From Streptomyces hokutonensis (GTDB taxonomy: Bacteria; Actinomycetota; Actinomycetes; Streptomycetales; Streptomycetaceae), in contig NZ_BARG01000087.1 in NCBI RefSeq assembly GCF_000376565.1, positions 35,580 to 99,579 on the forward strand: 64,000 nt of DNA. Reading direction: 5' to 3'. The notes beneath the pieces were generated by a model that made no database searches, was not told the origin of the DNA, and saw nothing but the letters and a program-made list of their open reading frames with translations. Within the stretch, counting starts at the first letter, position 1. Each line of letters starts with the position of its first letter. The translations under genes and the position numbers were made by a program. This document shows positions 1 through 9,011 of the stretch, piece after piece.

Positions 1-80
1 GTACCCTGGAAATCACCAGGCCGCCCTTGTGGCGGGCGAGTCGTTTCGAGGAGGACGAGCAAGGCCTACAGAGCCGGCCC

Positions 81-1136
<1,056 letters not shown>

Positions 1137-1148
1137 ACCAGCACGACC

Positions 1149-1646
1149 ATGTCGATCGACGTCAACAACGAGTCCGGAACCGAGGTCGACGAGCAGGCGA
1201 TCCTCGACATCGCCCGCTACGCGCTCGCGCGGATGCGCATCCACCCGCTCTCCGAACTGTCGGTGATCGTCGTGGACGAGAACGCCATGGAGCAGCTCCA
1301 CATCCAGTGGATGGACCTGCCCGGGCCGACCGATGTCATGTCCTTCCCGATGGACGAGCTGCGTCCGCCGAGCAAGGACGACGAGGAGCCTCCGCAGGGG
1401 CTCCTCGGTGACATCGTGCTGTGCCCGGAGGTCGCCGCGAAGCAGGGGGCCGAGGCGGAGACGCAGCACACCATGGACGAGGAGCTCCAACTCCTCACCG
1501 TCCACGGTGTGTTGCACCTCCTCGGGTACGACCACGAGGAGCCCGACGAGAAGGCCGAGATGTTCGGTCTGCAGGCCGCCATCGTGGACGGCTGGCGCGC
1601 GGAGAGGGGCCACGACGGCCCCTCCCCGGCGCCGACGGTCTCCTAG
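1149..1646 (+). CDS. ybeY: Endoribonuclease YbeY (16S rRNA maturation)
   Basis: UPF0054/YbeY metalloprotein of 165 residues. The zinc-binding signature HGVLHLLGYDH is at residues 119-129 (H119, H123, H129), complete. The family takes part in 16S rRNA 3' end processing and ribosome quality control in the cytoplasm. The ATG at 1149 follows phoH by 12 nt, and a DUF21/CBS gene follows 21 nt downstream, giving the usual phoH-ybeY-CBS operon. The acidic C-terminal tail after the motif is normal for Streptomyces proteins. Confidence 0.95.
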   Translation: MSIDVNNESGTEVDEQAILDIARYALARMRIHPLSELSVIVVDENAMEQLHIQWMDLPGPTDVMSFPMDELRPPSKDDEEPPQGLLGDIVLCPEVAAKQGAEAETQHTMDEELQLLTVHGVLHLLGYDHEEPDEKAEMFGLQAAIVDGWRAERGHDGPSPAPTVS

Positions 1647-1667
1647 GGCACCGGGGCACCGTCTCTC

Positions 1668-2969
1668 ATGAGTCCTCAGATCGTCGTCGGCGCCATCGCC
1701 CTGGTCGTGGTCGCCTGGCTCGCCGCCTGCGCGGAGGCGGGCCTCGCGCGCGTCTCCAGCTTCCGCGCCGAGGAGGCCGTACGGTCCGGCCGGCGCGGCA
1801 GCGCGAAGCTCGCGCAGGTCGCCGCCGACCCGACCCGCTATCTCAATGTCGCCCTGCTGGTCAGGGTGGCCTGCGAGATGGCCGCCGCCGCGCTGGTCAC
1901 CTACGAGTGTCTCCAGGTGATCCACGGCACCGCGCCCGCGCTGCTCGCCGCGATCGGCGTCATGGTCCTCGTGTCGTACGTCGCGGTGGGGGTGTCCCCG
2001 CGCACGATCGGGCGGCAGCATCCGCTGAACACGGCCACGGCGGCGGCGTACGTGCTGCTGCCGCTCGCGCGGATCATGGGCCCGATCCCGTATCTCCTGA
2101 TCCTCATCGGCAACGCGCTCACGCCCGGCAAGGGTTTCCGGCGCGGTCCGTTCGCGTCCGAGGCGGAACTGCGCGCGCTGGTGGATCTCGCCGAGAAGGA
2201 GTCGCTGATCGAGGACGAGGAGCGCCGGATGGTGCACTCGGTCTTCGAGCTCGGCGACACCCTCGTGCGTGAAGTCATGGTCCCCCGCACGGACTTGGTG
2301 GTCATCGAGCGCTACAAGACGATCCGTCAGGCCCTGACCCTCGCGCTCCGCTCCGGCTTCTCGCGGATCCCGGTGACCGGGGAGAGCGAGGACGACATCG
2401 TCGGGATCGTGTATCTGAAGGACCTGGTCCGCAAGACGCACATCAGCCGGGACGCCGAGTCCGAGCTGGTCTCGACGGCCATGCGGCCCGCGAGTTTCGT
2501 GCCGGACACGAAGAACGCCGGTGATCTGCTGCGCGAGATGCAGCAGGAGCGCAATCACGTCGCGGTCGTCATCGACGAGTACGGCGGTACGGCCGGCATC
2601 GTCACCATCGAGGACATCCTCGAGGAGATCGTCGGCGAGATCACCGACGAGTACGACCGCGAGCTCCCTCCGGTGGAGAAGCTGGGCGACGACCGCTACC
2701 GGGTCACCGCCCGCCTCGACATCGGCGACCTGGGCGAGCTGTACGGCTTCGAGGCCTACGACGACGAGGACGTGGAGACGGTCGGCGGACTGCTCGCCAA
2801 GGCCCTGGGCCGCGTCCCGATCGCCGGTGCCTCCTCCGTCGTGGAGCTGCCCGACGGCCGCGGACTACGCCTCACGGCGGAGGCCTCGGCCGGCCGTCGG
2901 AACAAGATCGTGACGGTGCTGGTGGAGCCGGTGGGATCGGGCGACACCGAGGAGAAAGCGGAGGAGTGA
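1668..2969 (+). CDS. Hemolysin C/CorC-type membrane protein with CBS domains
   Basis: 433-residue membrane protein with the CNNM/HlyC layout. An N-terminal DUF21 transmembrane domain (about residues 1-150, three to four hydrophobic segments) is followed by paired CBS domains (about 190-315) that normally bind adenosine nucleotides, then a C-terminal CorC/HlyC transporter-associated domain (about 330-420). Relatives are implicated in Mg2+/Co2+ transport; the hemolysin name is historical. It is the third gene of the phoH-ybeY operon, 21 nt after ybeY, and its stop codon overlaps the GTG of the next small gene by 4 nt. Family assignment is secure; the transported ion cannot be read from sequence. 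Confidence 0.9.
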   Translation: MSPQIVVGAIALVVVAWLAACAEAGLARVSSFRAEEAVRSGRRGSAKLAQVAADPTRYLNVALLVRVACEMAAAALVTYECLQVIHGTAPALLAAIGVMVLVSYVAVGVSPRTIGRQHPLNTATAAAYVLLPLARIMGPIPYLLILIGNALTPGKGFRRGPFASEAELRALVDLAEKESLIEDEERRMVHSVFELGDTLVREVMVPRTDLVVIERYKTIRQALTLALRSGFSRIPVTGESEDDIVGIVYLKDLVRKTHISRDAESELVSTAMRPASFVPDTKNAGDLLREMQQERNHVAVVIDEYGGTAGIVTIEDILEEIVGEITDEYDRELPPVEKLGDDRYRVTARLDIGDLGELYGFEAYDDEDVETVGGLLAKALGRVPIAGASSVVELPDGRGLRLTAEASAGRRNKIVTVLVEPVGSGDTEEKAEE

Positions 2970-3154
2970 CGCGGGTGAAGGAAGCCGACGGGGGACCGGT
3001 GGCCCGGATGCGGGTGGTCAACAGCGGTACGGCCATGCTGGAGTTGATCGTGGAGCCGTACGGCAGCGACCACGGACATGTGACCGAGCTCCACGGCGGC
3101 GAGATCGACTGCGCCCACGGCCGCCCGGCGACCGGTGAGGAGACGACCGTATGA
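2966..3154 (+). CDS. Small conserved hypothetical protein, 62 aa
   Basis: Small ORF whose GTG overlaps the preceding stop by 4 nt (GTGA) and whose stop overlaps the next ATG (ATGA). This double translational coupling is the best evidence that it is expressed. The segment MRVVNSGTAMLELIVEPYGS resembles the beginning of short Streptomyces proteins that continue into a beta-rich domain, so this copy may be a short version. No catalytic motif, signal peptide or membrane segment is visible. Function unknown. Confidence 0.6.
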   Translation: MTRVKEADGGPVARMRVVNSGTAMLELIVEPYGSDHGHVTELHGGEIDCAHGRPATGEETTV

Positions 3155-3510
3155 CCCCCGGCGAACTGCGCGACTTCTGCCTCTCCTTCAACGCGGCGGT
3201 GGAGGACTTCCCCTTCTCTCCCGAGATGTCCGTCTTCAAGGTCCTGGGCAAGCTCTTCGCCCTGACCCGGCTGGACGGGCGGCCCCTCACGGTCAACCTC
3301 AAGTGCGACCCGGAGGACGCGATCCGGCTCCGGGAGGAGTACGAGGGGCTGATCGTCCCCGGGTACCACATGAACAAGCGGCACTGGAACACGGTGACGG
3401 TGGACGGGGACCTTCCGGACCGGGTCCTCAAGGAGCTGATCGAGGACTCGTACGACCTGGTCGTGGCCGGGCTGCCGCGTGCGGAACGGCTCCGCCTCGA
3501 CCGGCCCTGA
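3151..3510 (+). CDS. MmcQ/YjbR family protein
   Basis: 119-residue protein of the MmcQ/YjbR fold (cyclic double-wing DNA-binding-like). Family landmarks visible are the N-terminal helix LRDFCLSFNAAVEDFPFSPE, the KVLGKLFAL strand, the CDPEDAIRLREEY region and the PGYHMNKRHWNTV segment. Members are common in actinobacteria and annotated as DNA-binding-like, with no firm role. The start ATG overlaps the stop of the small upstream gene, so it belongs to the same operon as the CBS protein. Confidence 0.85.
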   Translation: MTPGELRDFCLSFNAAVEDFPFSPEMSVFKVLGKLFALTRLDGRPLTVNLKCDPEDAIRLREEYEGLIVPGYHMNKRHWNTVTVDGDLPDRVLKELIEDSYDLVVAGLPRAERLRLDRP

Positions 3511-3546
3511 GGGACGCGCGGGACCGGTCCTTCGTATGCTCTGTTC

Positions 3547-3900
3547 ATGACCGACAGCAGCGCGCTTGACCCCGAGGACCGCAAGATCGTCACCCTGGCC
3601 CGTTCGGCCCGGGCCCGCAATGGTGTGCCCGAGGGGGCGGCCGTACGGGACGAGACCGGGCGTACGTATGTCGCCGGGACGGTCGCTCTCGAGTCGCTGA
3701 AGCTGAGCGCGCTGCAGACGGCGGTGGCGATGGCGGTGGCGTCCGGGGCGAAGTCGCTGGAGGCGGCGGCGGTCGTGACGGGTGCCGACGGCGTTTCGGC
3801 GGAGGACCGGGCGGCGGTACGGGATCTGGGCGGGCCGGAGACGCCCGTGCACGTGGCTTCGCCGGACGGGAATGTTCGGCTGACGGTCGCCGCGGGCTGA
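3547..3900 (+). CDS. Cytidine deaminase-like protein lacking zinc ligands
   Basis: 117-residue protein that aligns by eye with the cytidine deaminase fold (segments AVRDETGRTYVAGTV and ALQTAVAMAVASG). The catalytic HxE/CxE motif is replaced by ALES, and there is no PCxxC zinc pair anywhere. It therefore cannot be a zinc-dependent deaminase of the usual type. Homologues sit at this same place in Streptomyces genomes and are often labelled cytidine deaminase. A -10-like TATGCT at 3535-3540 lies 6 nt before the ATG, suggesting a leaderless transcript. It is followed by a strong hairpin terminator. A binding or structural role is a guess. Confidence 0.75.
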   Translation: MTDSSALDPEDRKIVTLARSARARNGVPEGAAVRDETGRTYVAGTVALESLKLSALQTAVAMAVASGAKSLEAAAVVTGADGVSAEDRAAVRDLGGPETPVHVASPDGNVRLTVAAG

Positions 3901-3907
3901 GGTGGTG

Positions 3908-3926
3908 CCGGGGGCTCCGCCCCCGG
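3908..3926 (+). terminator. Rho-independent-like hairpin
   Basis: Perfect 8-bp stem CCGGGGGC/GCCCCCGG with a TCC loop starting 8 nt after the deaminase-like gene. There is no T-run, as usual in Streptomyces. It closes the phoH-ybeY transcription unit. Confidence 0.75.
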
Positions 3927-4080
3927 ACCCCCGATCGGCCCTGAAGGGGCCTCGTCCTCAAACTCCCCCAGAGGGGGCACCCCCAACGGGCTGATCCACA
4001 CCCATGTCCAAAAAGTTGCCGTCCAGATTTCGCCCTTGCTCTCCCCCCGTCTCCCGCGCATCAATGGAACCGTAAGTTCC

Positions 4081-4091
4081 GACGGACCGTC
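4081..4091. promoter_or_regulatory. Palindrome upstream of secreted-protein genes
   Basis: GACGGACCGTC is a perfect 5+1+5 palindrome about 108 bp upstream of the first secreted-protein gene, in a 298-bp gene-free stretch (3901-4198) that otherwise holds the terminator at 3908 and fragments of a common Streptomyces intergenic repeat (about 3945-3995). Possible operator or mRNA leader element for the surface-protein cluster; not tested. Confidence 0.35.
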
Positions 4092-4198
4092 AGATTCTGC
4101 TCGCGTGGCGCACCGCACCGCGTCCGTGAGGGGAGCTGAGGTGTTTCTCCCGTCCATCCCCACATGGCATTCCCAGACTCGGGAAGGGAACCGGATCC

Positions 4199-4684
4199 AT
4201 GAAAGGCAAGCTGAGAAGCAAGCGAATCGGAACGGGTGCGGCACTGGTGACGGGGGTCCTCGCGGCCACCTCGCTGGCGTTCGCGCCCAGCGCGCTCGCC
4301 GTCACTCCCCAGACGGCGACGATCACCGCGGACTGCGGCATCTTCGGCGGCGGCGCGGCCACGCTCACGGCCACGCAGGACGGGACGGCGGCCACCATCA
4401 CCGTCAACTCGTCCATCACCGCCCCGCTGGCCCTGGCGCAGGACTCGATCGCCTCCACCTTCACCTTCGTGAACGCGAGCGGCGGCACGACCGTCTTCAG
4501 CGGGACGGTGAACCCGGCCATGGCGACCGGCGACGCCGTCACCGTCGGTCCGCTCAGTGGCACCGTCGCCTCCGGTGACAGCCTGGAGGCGTACGGCGGC
4601 TCGCTGAAGATGACCATCTTCGGTATCGCGGTGACCTGTACGGCCACCGCGGCGCAGTCGCCGGGTCCGTTCGTGTTCGACTGA
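4199..4684 (+). CDS. Secreted beta-rich protein, first gene of WxL-like cluster
   Basis: 161-residue exported protein. The N-terminus has the positive cluster MKGKLRSKRIG, a hydrophobic core and a signal peptidase site near SALA (about residue 34). The mature part is Thr/Ala/Val-rich with alternating strand-like patterns and two cysteines, but no recognised catalytic motif. It precedes a WxL-like protein and a DUF916 protein on the same strand, so a surface or extracellular role is likely. GGGAAGGGAA lies just upstream of the ATG. A strong hairpin follows, so part of the transcription may stop before the next gene. Function not known. Confidence 0.8.
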   Translation: MKGKLRSKRIGTGAALVTGVLAATSLAFAPSALAVTPQTATITADCGIFGGGAATLTATQDGTAATITVNSSITAPLALAQDSIASTFTFVNASGGTTVFSGTVNPAMATGDAVTVGPLSGTVASGDSLEAYGGSLKMTIFGIAVTCTATAAQSPGPFVFD

Positions 4685-4718
4685 GAAGTCGCCCGACAAT
4701 TCCCCCCACGGGCTCAAC

Positions 4719-4761
4719 TGGGCCGTCAACTCCTGCCGTTGGGGCGGGAGCTGACGGCCCA
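4719..4761 (+). terminator. Long hairpin after first secreted gene
   Basis: TGGGCCGTCA (4719-4728) pairs perfectly with TGACGGCCCA (4752-4761), and inside it CTCC pairs with GGAG after one mismatch. A short T-rich tract follows. Terminator or attenuator between the two secreted-protein genes. Confidence 0.75.
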
Positions 4762-4870
4762 TCAGTTTATTTGTCCGTCTCCATTGACTTCTCACGCGAT
4801 CCCCACATCAATGCCCCCTGTGGGCGCGGACGAGCCGCTGTGCCCACCGTCCTCAGGAGGGGGCACAGCC

Positions 4871-6187
4871 ATGGCTACGACATCCCGAAGACGCCGTTGG
4901 GCGTCGTTGCTCGGGGTGACCGCGCTCGCGGTCGCCACGGGCGGCGCGCTGGCCTGTCCGGCCGGCGCGTCGACGAACGTGGACTTCGCCACGCACTGCA
5001 TCCCGCCGGCGGTCGCGGGCATCCCGCCGATCGACGGCACCACGACCGCCGCGATCACGGTGGACAACGCCGCGCCCAAGGTCGGCGACACGGTCACCGT
5101 GACGTACACGGTGGTCAAGCCGGCCGCCAGCAACCCGACCGCGATCGCCCTGCCGGCCGACATCATGACGCCGACCGGGAAGGTCACCCTCGGCGGTGCC
5201 CAGACCGGCAGTGTCACGGTCGCCGGGCCCAAGAAGAACGACCCGGTGCCGGGCAACGGCGCCTTCCCGTCGTTCTCCATGACCGGCACCTTCACGGTCA
5301 CCACTCCGGGCGCGATCACCCTCTCGCCCGGCGACTACAACATCCACACCAGCTACATCCTGGAGCTGGACACCCCCTGCACGGTGACGAACCCGCCGGC
5401 GCCGGTCTCGGAGACGGTCACCGCGACCGCCACCGTCCCGGTCAACACCCGTGCGATCAGCCTGAGTTCGGCCTCCGGCAACGCCGGTGACAGCGTCACC
5501 GTCACCGGCAGCAACTTCACCCCGGGTGCCACCGTGACCCTGGCCGGGCGCTCCGGCAGCGCGCAGACCGCGGACACGGCGACCGTCACGGCCACCAGCG
5601 CCGGCACCATCAGCGGTTCGCTCACCGTCAACGACAAGACGACGACCGGGATCGTGGCGTACGAGGGCAGTGCGTGGAGTGCCGATCTGGGTGCCGGTCC
5701 GGCCGCCTATGTCGTCAACGACACCACGCCCGTGCCGCCGGGGAGTCAGAAGCTGACGACCACCGTCAAGGCGGGCACTCTGTCGATGTCGCAGGCCGGG
5801 GACGCCGTGGGCCTCTCCGCCGTCGACTTCGGCAAGGGCGGTGCCTCCACGGGCGCCCTGAACACGGTGACGGTCCAGGACTTCCGCGGCGGACCCGCGG
5901 GCTGGTCCCTGACCGGCAAGGTCACCGACTTCACCGGTCCCGGCGCCAAGATCGATGCCGGGGCGCTGAGTTGGACACCCGCCTGCGCCACCAAGGCGGG
6001 CAGCCCGAGCACCTGCGTCGCCGGTTCGGCGGGCACGGTGGGCGGTTCGGGAGCGACGCTCGCGTCCACGCCCGACGGTACGGTCACCGGCGGCCAGTTC
6101 ACCGTCGACGCCGGACTCTCCCTGAACGTACCGGCGTTCACGCCTCCGGGCTCGTACTCCGGCGTTCTGACGCTCACGCTCACCTGA
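4871..6187 (+). CDS. Secreted WxL-domain-like surface protein
   Basis: 438-residue exported protein. I start it at the ATG at 4871, preceded by AGGAGGG, because this places a clean signal peptide (RRRRW, hydrophobic core, cleavage near AGAS) at the N-terminus; an in-frame start at 4739 would add a tail. The centre holds two beta-rich repeats, the second resembling an IPT/TIG fold (SASGNAGDSVTVTGSNFTPG). The last ~120 residues read VTVQDFRGGPAGWSLTGKV and end in YSGVLTLTLT, which matches the pattern of WxL cell-wall-binding domains (a D-R-G-x-G-W-x-L motif and a Y-x-a-x-L-x-x-x-L end). The adjacent DUF916 protein is the known partner type of WxL proteins. Likely peptidoglycan-associated. Confidence 0.75.
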   Translation: MATTSRRRRWASLLGVTALAVATGGALACPAGASTNVDFATHCIPPAVAGIPPIDGTTTAAITVDNAAPKVGDTVTVTYTVVKPAASNPTAIALPADIMTPTGKVTLGGAQTGSVTVAGPKKNDPVPGNGAFPSFSMTGTFTVTTPGAITLSPGDYNIHTSYILELDTPCTVTNPPAPVSETVTATATVPVNTRAISLSSASGNAGDSVTVTGSNFTPGATVTLAGRSGSAQTADTATVTATSAGTISGSLTVNDKTTTGIVAYEGSAWSADLGAGPAAYVVNDTTPVPPGSQKLTTTVKAGTLSMSQAGDAVGLSAVDFGKGGASTGALNTVTVQDFRGGPAGWSLTGKVTDFTGPGAKIDAGALSWTPACATKAGSPSTCVAGSAGTVGGSGATLASTPDGTVTGGQFTVDAGLSLNVPAFTPPGSYSGVLTLTLT

Positions 6188-6266
6188 CCGTCCGAACTCA
6201 CCTCCGGTGGCCGGGCGCCCGCACCCGCCCGACCGCCACACACCACGTCCGTGGGGGTCCGCACCC

Positions 6267-7280
6267 ATGCGCAAGCTGTACGTCCTCCTCCTGAGCCTCT
6301 GCCTCGGTATGCTCGCCGCGCCCTCCACCTACGCGGCGGACAACGGCAGTTGGTCCGTGTACCCGGCCGCCTCGCAGATCGCCGCGCGGCCGTACTTCTA
6401 TCTCTCCGCCGATCCCGGCCAGACCATCCAGGACAAGGTGGTCGTCGCCAACAAGACCGCGCAGCCCCTCACCTTCCGGCTGTACGCGGCCGACGCCTAC
6501 AACACCGCGCGCGACGGCGGGTTCGCCGTGCGGACGGTGAAGGAGAGGATGCGGGGCGTCGGCGCATGGGCGAAGCCCGCGAAGTCCCGGGTAACTGTGC
6601 CCGCCCACAAGACAGTTACCGTGCCGTTCACCCTGCACGTGCCCGAAGGGGCCGAACCCGGCGACCACCCGGGCGCATTGGTGGCTCTTGACGAACGCGT
6701 CGACAAGGGCGACGGATCACTCGCGCTCGGCGTGCAGCGGGCCGTCGGCGCCCGTGTCTACCTCCGGGTCAGCGGTCCGACGCTCCCCGCGCTCGCCGTC
6801 GAGCACGTCCACATCTCCCATCACCAGCCGCTGGTACCGGGGTTGGGGAGCAGCGACGCGACGATCTCCTACACGCTGCACAACACCGGCAACGTCACCC
6901 TCGACCCGAAGGTGACGCTGAAGGCGCAGGGCCTGTTCGGCCGGACGCTGCTCTCGCGCGGACTCACCCGTATCCCGGCCGAGTTGCTGCCCGGGCAGAG
7001 CGTGAAGCTGACCGAGCCGTGGAAGGGCGCGCCCCAACTCGACTGGGGCGACATCACGTTGACCGCGAGCGCGACGGGTACGAAGCAGTCGGCGAGCGCG
7101 TCGTTCTTCGCGCTTCCCTGGCTCGCGGCGGCGCTGCTGCTCGCGGTCGGGTTCGTCGGGGGAGTGCTGGCGGTCAGAGCGCGTCGGGGCCGCGCTCGCC
7201 CGTCCGTACCCGTACGACCGTCTCCACCGGAATCGACCACACCTTCCCGTCCCCGATCTTCCCCGTCTGCGCGGCCTTGA
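6267..7280 (+). CDS. DUF916/WxL-interacting membrane-anchored protein
   Basis: 337-residue protein with a signal peptide (MRKLYVLLLSLCLGML, cleavage near TYAA), two beta-sandwich domains, and a C-terminal membrane anchor (LPWLAAALLLAVGFVGGVLA) followed by a basic tail. The first domain has the DUF916 pattern (GSWSVYPA, then a Q-D-K-V-V-V-x-N segment and LRLYA-like strands, then GDHPGALVAL), and the second resembles the partner domain of Firmicutes WxL-interacting proteins. ATG at 6267 is chosen; upstream in-frame starts lie before the signal peptide. Its last 107 nt overlap the 3' end of the convergent glnK gene, so the low-complexity Pro/Ser/Arg tail is constrained by another gene. Confidence 0.8.
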   Translation: MRKLYVLLLSLCLGMLAAPSTYAADNGSWSVYPAASQIAARPYFYLSADPGQTIQDKVVVANKTAQPLTFRLYAADAYNTARDGGFAVRTVKERMRGVGAWAKPAKSRVTVPAHKTVTVPFTLHVPEGAEPGDHPGALVALDERVDKGDGSLALGVQRAVGARVYLRVSGPTLPALAVEHVHISHHQPLVPGLGSSDATISYTLHNTGNVTLDPKVTLKAQGLFGRTLLSRGLTRIPAELLPGQSVKLTEPWKGAPQLDWGDITLTASATGTKQSASASFFALPWLAAALLLAVGFVGGVLAVRARRGRARPSVPVRPSPPESTTPSRPRSSPSARP

Positions 7281-7512
7281 CGACCGCGTCGATCACGGCC
7301 TCCGAGTCCGCGTCGTCGACGACGACCTCGATCCGCACCTTCGGCACGAGGTCGACGCGGTACTCGGCGCCCCGGTACACCTCGGTGTGGCCGCGCTGCC
7401 GGCCGTAGCCGCTGGCCTCGGTGACGGTCAGGCCGTGCACGCCGAGCTCCTGGAGCGCCGTCTTGACCTCGTCGAGGCGGTACGGCTTGACGATCGCGGT
7501 GATGAGCTTCAT
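7174..7512 (-). CDS. glnK: PII nitrogen regulatory protein GlnK
   Basis: 112-residue PII signal protein. It begins MKLITAIVKPYRLDEV, has the T-loop with Tyr51 (GAEYRVDLVP) and the B/C-loop signature TGKIGDGKVW. In Streptomyces the T-loop tyrosine is adenylylated on nitrogen limitation, while ATP/2-oxoglutarate binding sets AmtB interaction. The start codon overlaps the amtB stop (ATGA), giving translational coupling. No glnD follows; instead the convergent DUF916 gene overlaps its 3' end by 107 nt. Confidence 0.95.
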   Translation of the reverse strand: MKLITAIVKPYRLDEVKTALQELGVHGLTVTEASGYGRQRGHTEVYRGAEYRVDLVPKVRIEVVVDDADSEAVIDAVVKAAQTGKIGDGKVWSIPVETVVRVRTGERGPDAL

Positions 7513-8849
7513 GCCTGGGACGTGACCTTCTGGAGGGAGGGGACGGACGGGCTGACCGGGGCTCCGTGCCCCAGGACGCCGTGATCGTATGCGGTCTCGG
7601 CGTGCACCGTAAGGTCCAGACCCGTCCGCTCCTCCTCTTCACTCGCCCGCAGCCCCATCACCCGGTCGAGCAGCTTCCCGATCCCGTACGTCACGAGGAA
7701 CGCGTACGCCCCTACGGCGACCACGGCCACCAGCTGCTTGCCGAGCTGGGCGAGCCCGCCGCCGTAGAGAAGACCTTCCGGGCCGCCGGTCATCGAGGTG
7801 ACCGCGAAGACGCCGATCAGGAGGGTGCCGATGACGCCGCCGACCAGGTGGACGCCGACGACGTCGAGCGAGTCGTCGTAGTTGAGCCTGAACTTCCAGC
7901 CGACCGCGTACGAGCAGACGGCACCGGCGGCGAGGCCGACGACCAGCGCGCCCAGCAGTGAGACCGAGCCGCAGGACGGGGTGATCGCGACCAGGCCCGC
8001 GACCGCGCCGGAGGCCGCGCCCAGGGTGGTGGGGTGGCCGTCGCGCTTCTGCTCGACGAAGAGCCAGCCGAGCAGGCCGGTGCAGCCGGCGGCGAGGGTG
8101 TTGAGGAAGGCCGCGGCGGCGAGGCCGTTGGCGCCGAGCGCGGAGCCCGCGTTGAAGCCGAACCAGCCGAACCAGAGCAGGCCCGCGCCCAGCATGACCA
8201 TGGGGAGGTTGTGCGGCCGCATGGCATCTTTCTTGAAGCCGAGGCGGGGGCCGACCACCAGGCACAGGGCCAGGCCCGAGGCGCCCGAGGTGATCTCGAC
8301 CGGGAGGCCGCCCGCGAAGTCCAGGGCGCCGAGGTGCGCCGCGATCCAGCCGCCCGGGCCCCACACCCAGTGCGCGACGGGAACGTATACGAGCAGCGCC
8401 CACACGGGCACGAACACCAGCCACGCCCCGAACCGCACGCGGTCCGCGACCGCGCCGCTGATCAGCGCGGCCGTGATGATCGCGAAGGTGAGCTGGAAGG
8501 TGGCGAAGAGGAGGGTGGGGACGGTGCCGTGGACGGAGTCCGGGCCGAGGCCCGCCATGCCGGCGTGCTTGAGGCCGCCGATGAGCCCGCCGCCGAGGTC
8601 GTCGCCGAAGGCGAGCGAGTAACCGGCCGCCAGCCACACCACCGTGACCAGGGCGATCGACACGAAACTCATCATCAGCATGTTGAGGACGCTCTTCGTG
8701 CGGACCATGCCGCCGTAGAAGAGGGCCAGGCCCGGGGTCATCAGCAGGACCAGGGCGGTGGCGGCGAGCAGCCAGGCGGTGTCGCCGGTGTCGATGCGCC
8801 CGGCGGCGAGTGCGGCGGCGGGGGTCACGGTCGTCACGGTCGTCTCCAA
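7509..8849 (-). CDS. amtB: Ammonium transporter AmtB
   Basis: 446-residue Amt/Rh channel with about 11 transmembrane helices. It begins with a short extracytoplasmic N-terminus, then MTPGLALFYGGMV. The pore histidines are in VAHWVWGPGGW and DVVGVHLVGGVIGTL, and the central FGFNAGSA signature is present. It imports ammonium and is gated by GlnK, encoded immediately downstream. The hydrophilic C-terminal tail after RVMGLRASEEEERTG is the GlnK-binding region in relatives. Regulation is probably by GlnR, given the GAAAC repeats upstream. Confidence 0.95.
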   Translation of the reverse strand: METTVTTVTPAAALAAGRIDTGDTAWLLAATALVLLMTPGLALFYGGMVRTKSVLNMLMMSFVSIALVTVVWLAAGYSLAFGDDLGGGLIGGLKHAGMAGLGPDSVHGTVPTLLFATFQLTFAIITAALISGAVADRVRFGAWLVFVPVWALLVYVPVAHWVWGPGGWIAAHLGALDFAGGLPVEITSGASGLALCLVVGPRLGFKKDAMRPHNLPMVMLGAGLLWFGWFGFNAGSALGANGLAAAAFLNTLAAGCTGLLGWLFVEQKRDGHPTTLGAASGAVAGLVAITPSCGSVSLLGALVVGLAAGAVCSYAVGWKFRLNYDDSLDVVGVHLVGGVIGTLLIGVFAVTSMTGGPEGLLYGGGLAQLGKQLVAVVAVGAYAFLVTYGIGKLLDRVMGLRASEEEERTGLDLTVHAETAYDHGVLGHGAPVSPSVPSLQKVTSQA

Positions 8850-8884
8850 CGGTGTGGGGGCTCGTCAGAGGGTCACCGGCCCGG

Positions 8885-8938
8885 GTTTCCGGTTGTGCAC
8901 GTCCGTGTTTCCGTGACGTTTCATTGCGTCGGGGTTAC
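8885..8938 (-). promoter_or_regulatory. Candidate GlnR operator upstream of amtB
   Basis: On the amtB strand GAAAC occurs at 8918-8922, 8907-8911 and 8885-8889, with GTGCA at 8896-8900. All four sit on an 11-bp register, and a GTAAC lies at 8934-8938. The GlnR box of Streptomyces is built of GTnAC/GAAAC half-sites spaced 11 bp, so this fits well. It ends 36 bp before the amtB start, in the divergent amtB/era interval. Confidence 0.6.
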
Positions 8939-8998
8939 CGAAAGCTCACCGTGTGAGGCTCCGGTGGACTGTTGTGCGGCGCGGGCCTGTGGATCAGG

Positions 8999-9004
8999 GA
9001 CAAT
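8999..9004 (+). promoter_or_regulatory. -10 element of era (leaderless)
   Basis: GACAAT ends 7 nt before the ATG at 9012. That is the spacing expected if transcription starts at the start codon. No good -35 is visible at 17-18 bp. Confidence 0.5.
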
Positions 9005-9011
9005 GGGCGCC

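Noticed and set aside
4853..6328. 491-codon minus-strand frame opposite the WxL-like gene
   Set aside because: Shadow of the plus-strand gene; repetitive Arg/Gly composition and no motif.
8034..9011. N-terminal extension of era
   Set aside because: Antisense to amtB with no similarity to Era; the promoter-like GACAAT just before 9012 also argues against it.
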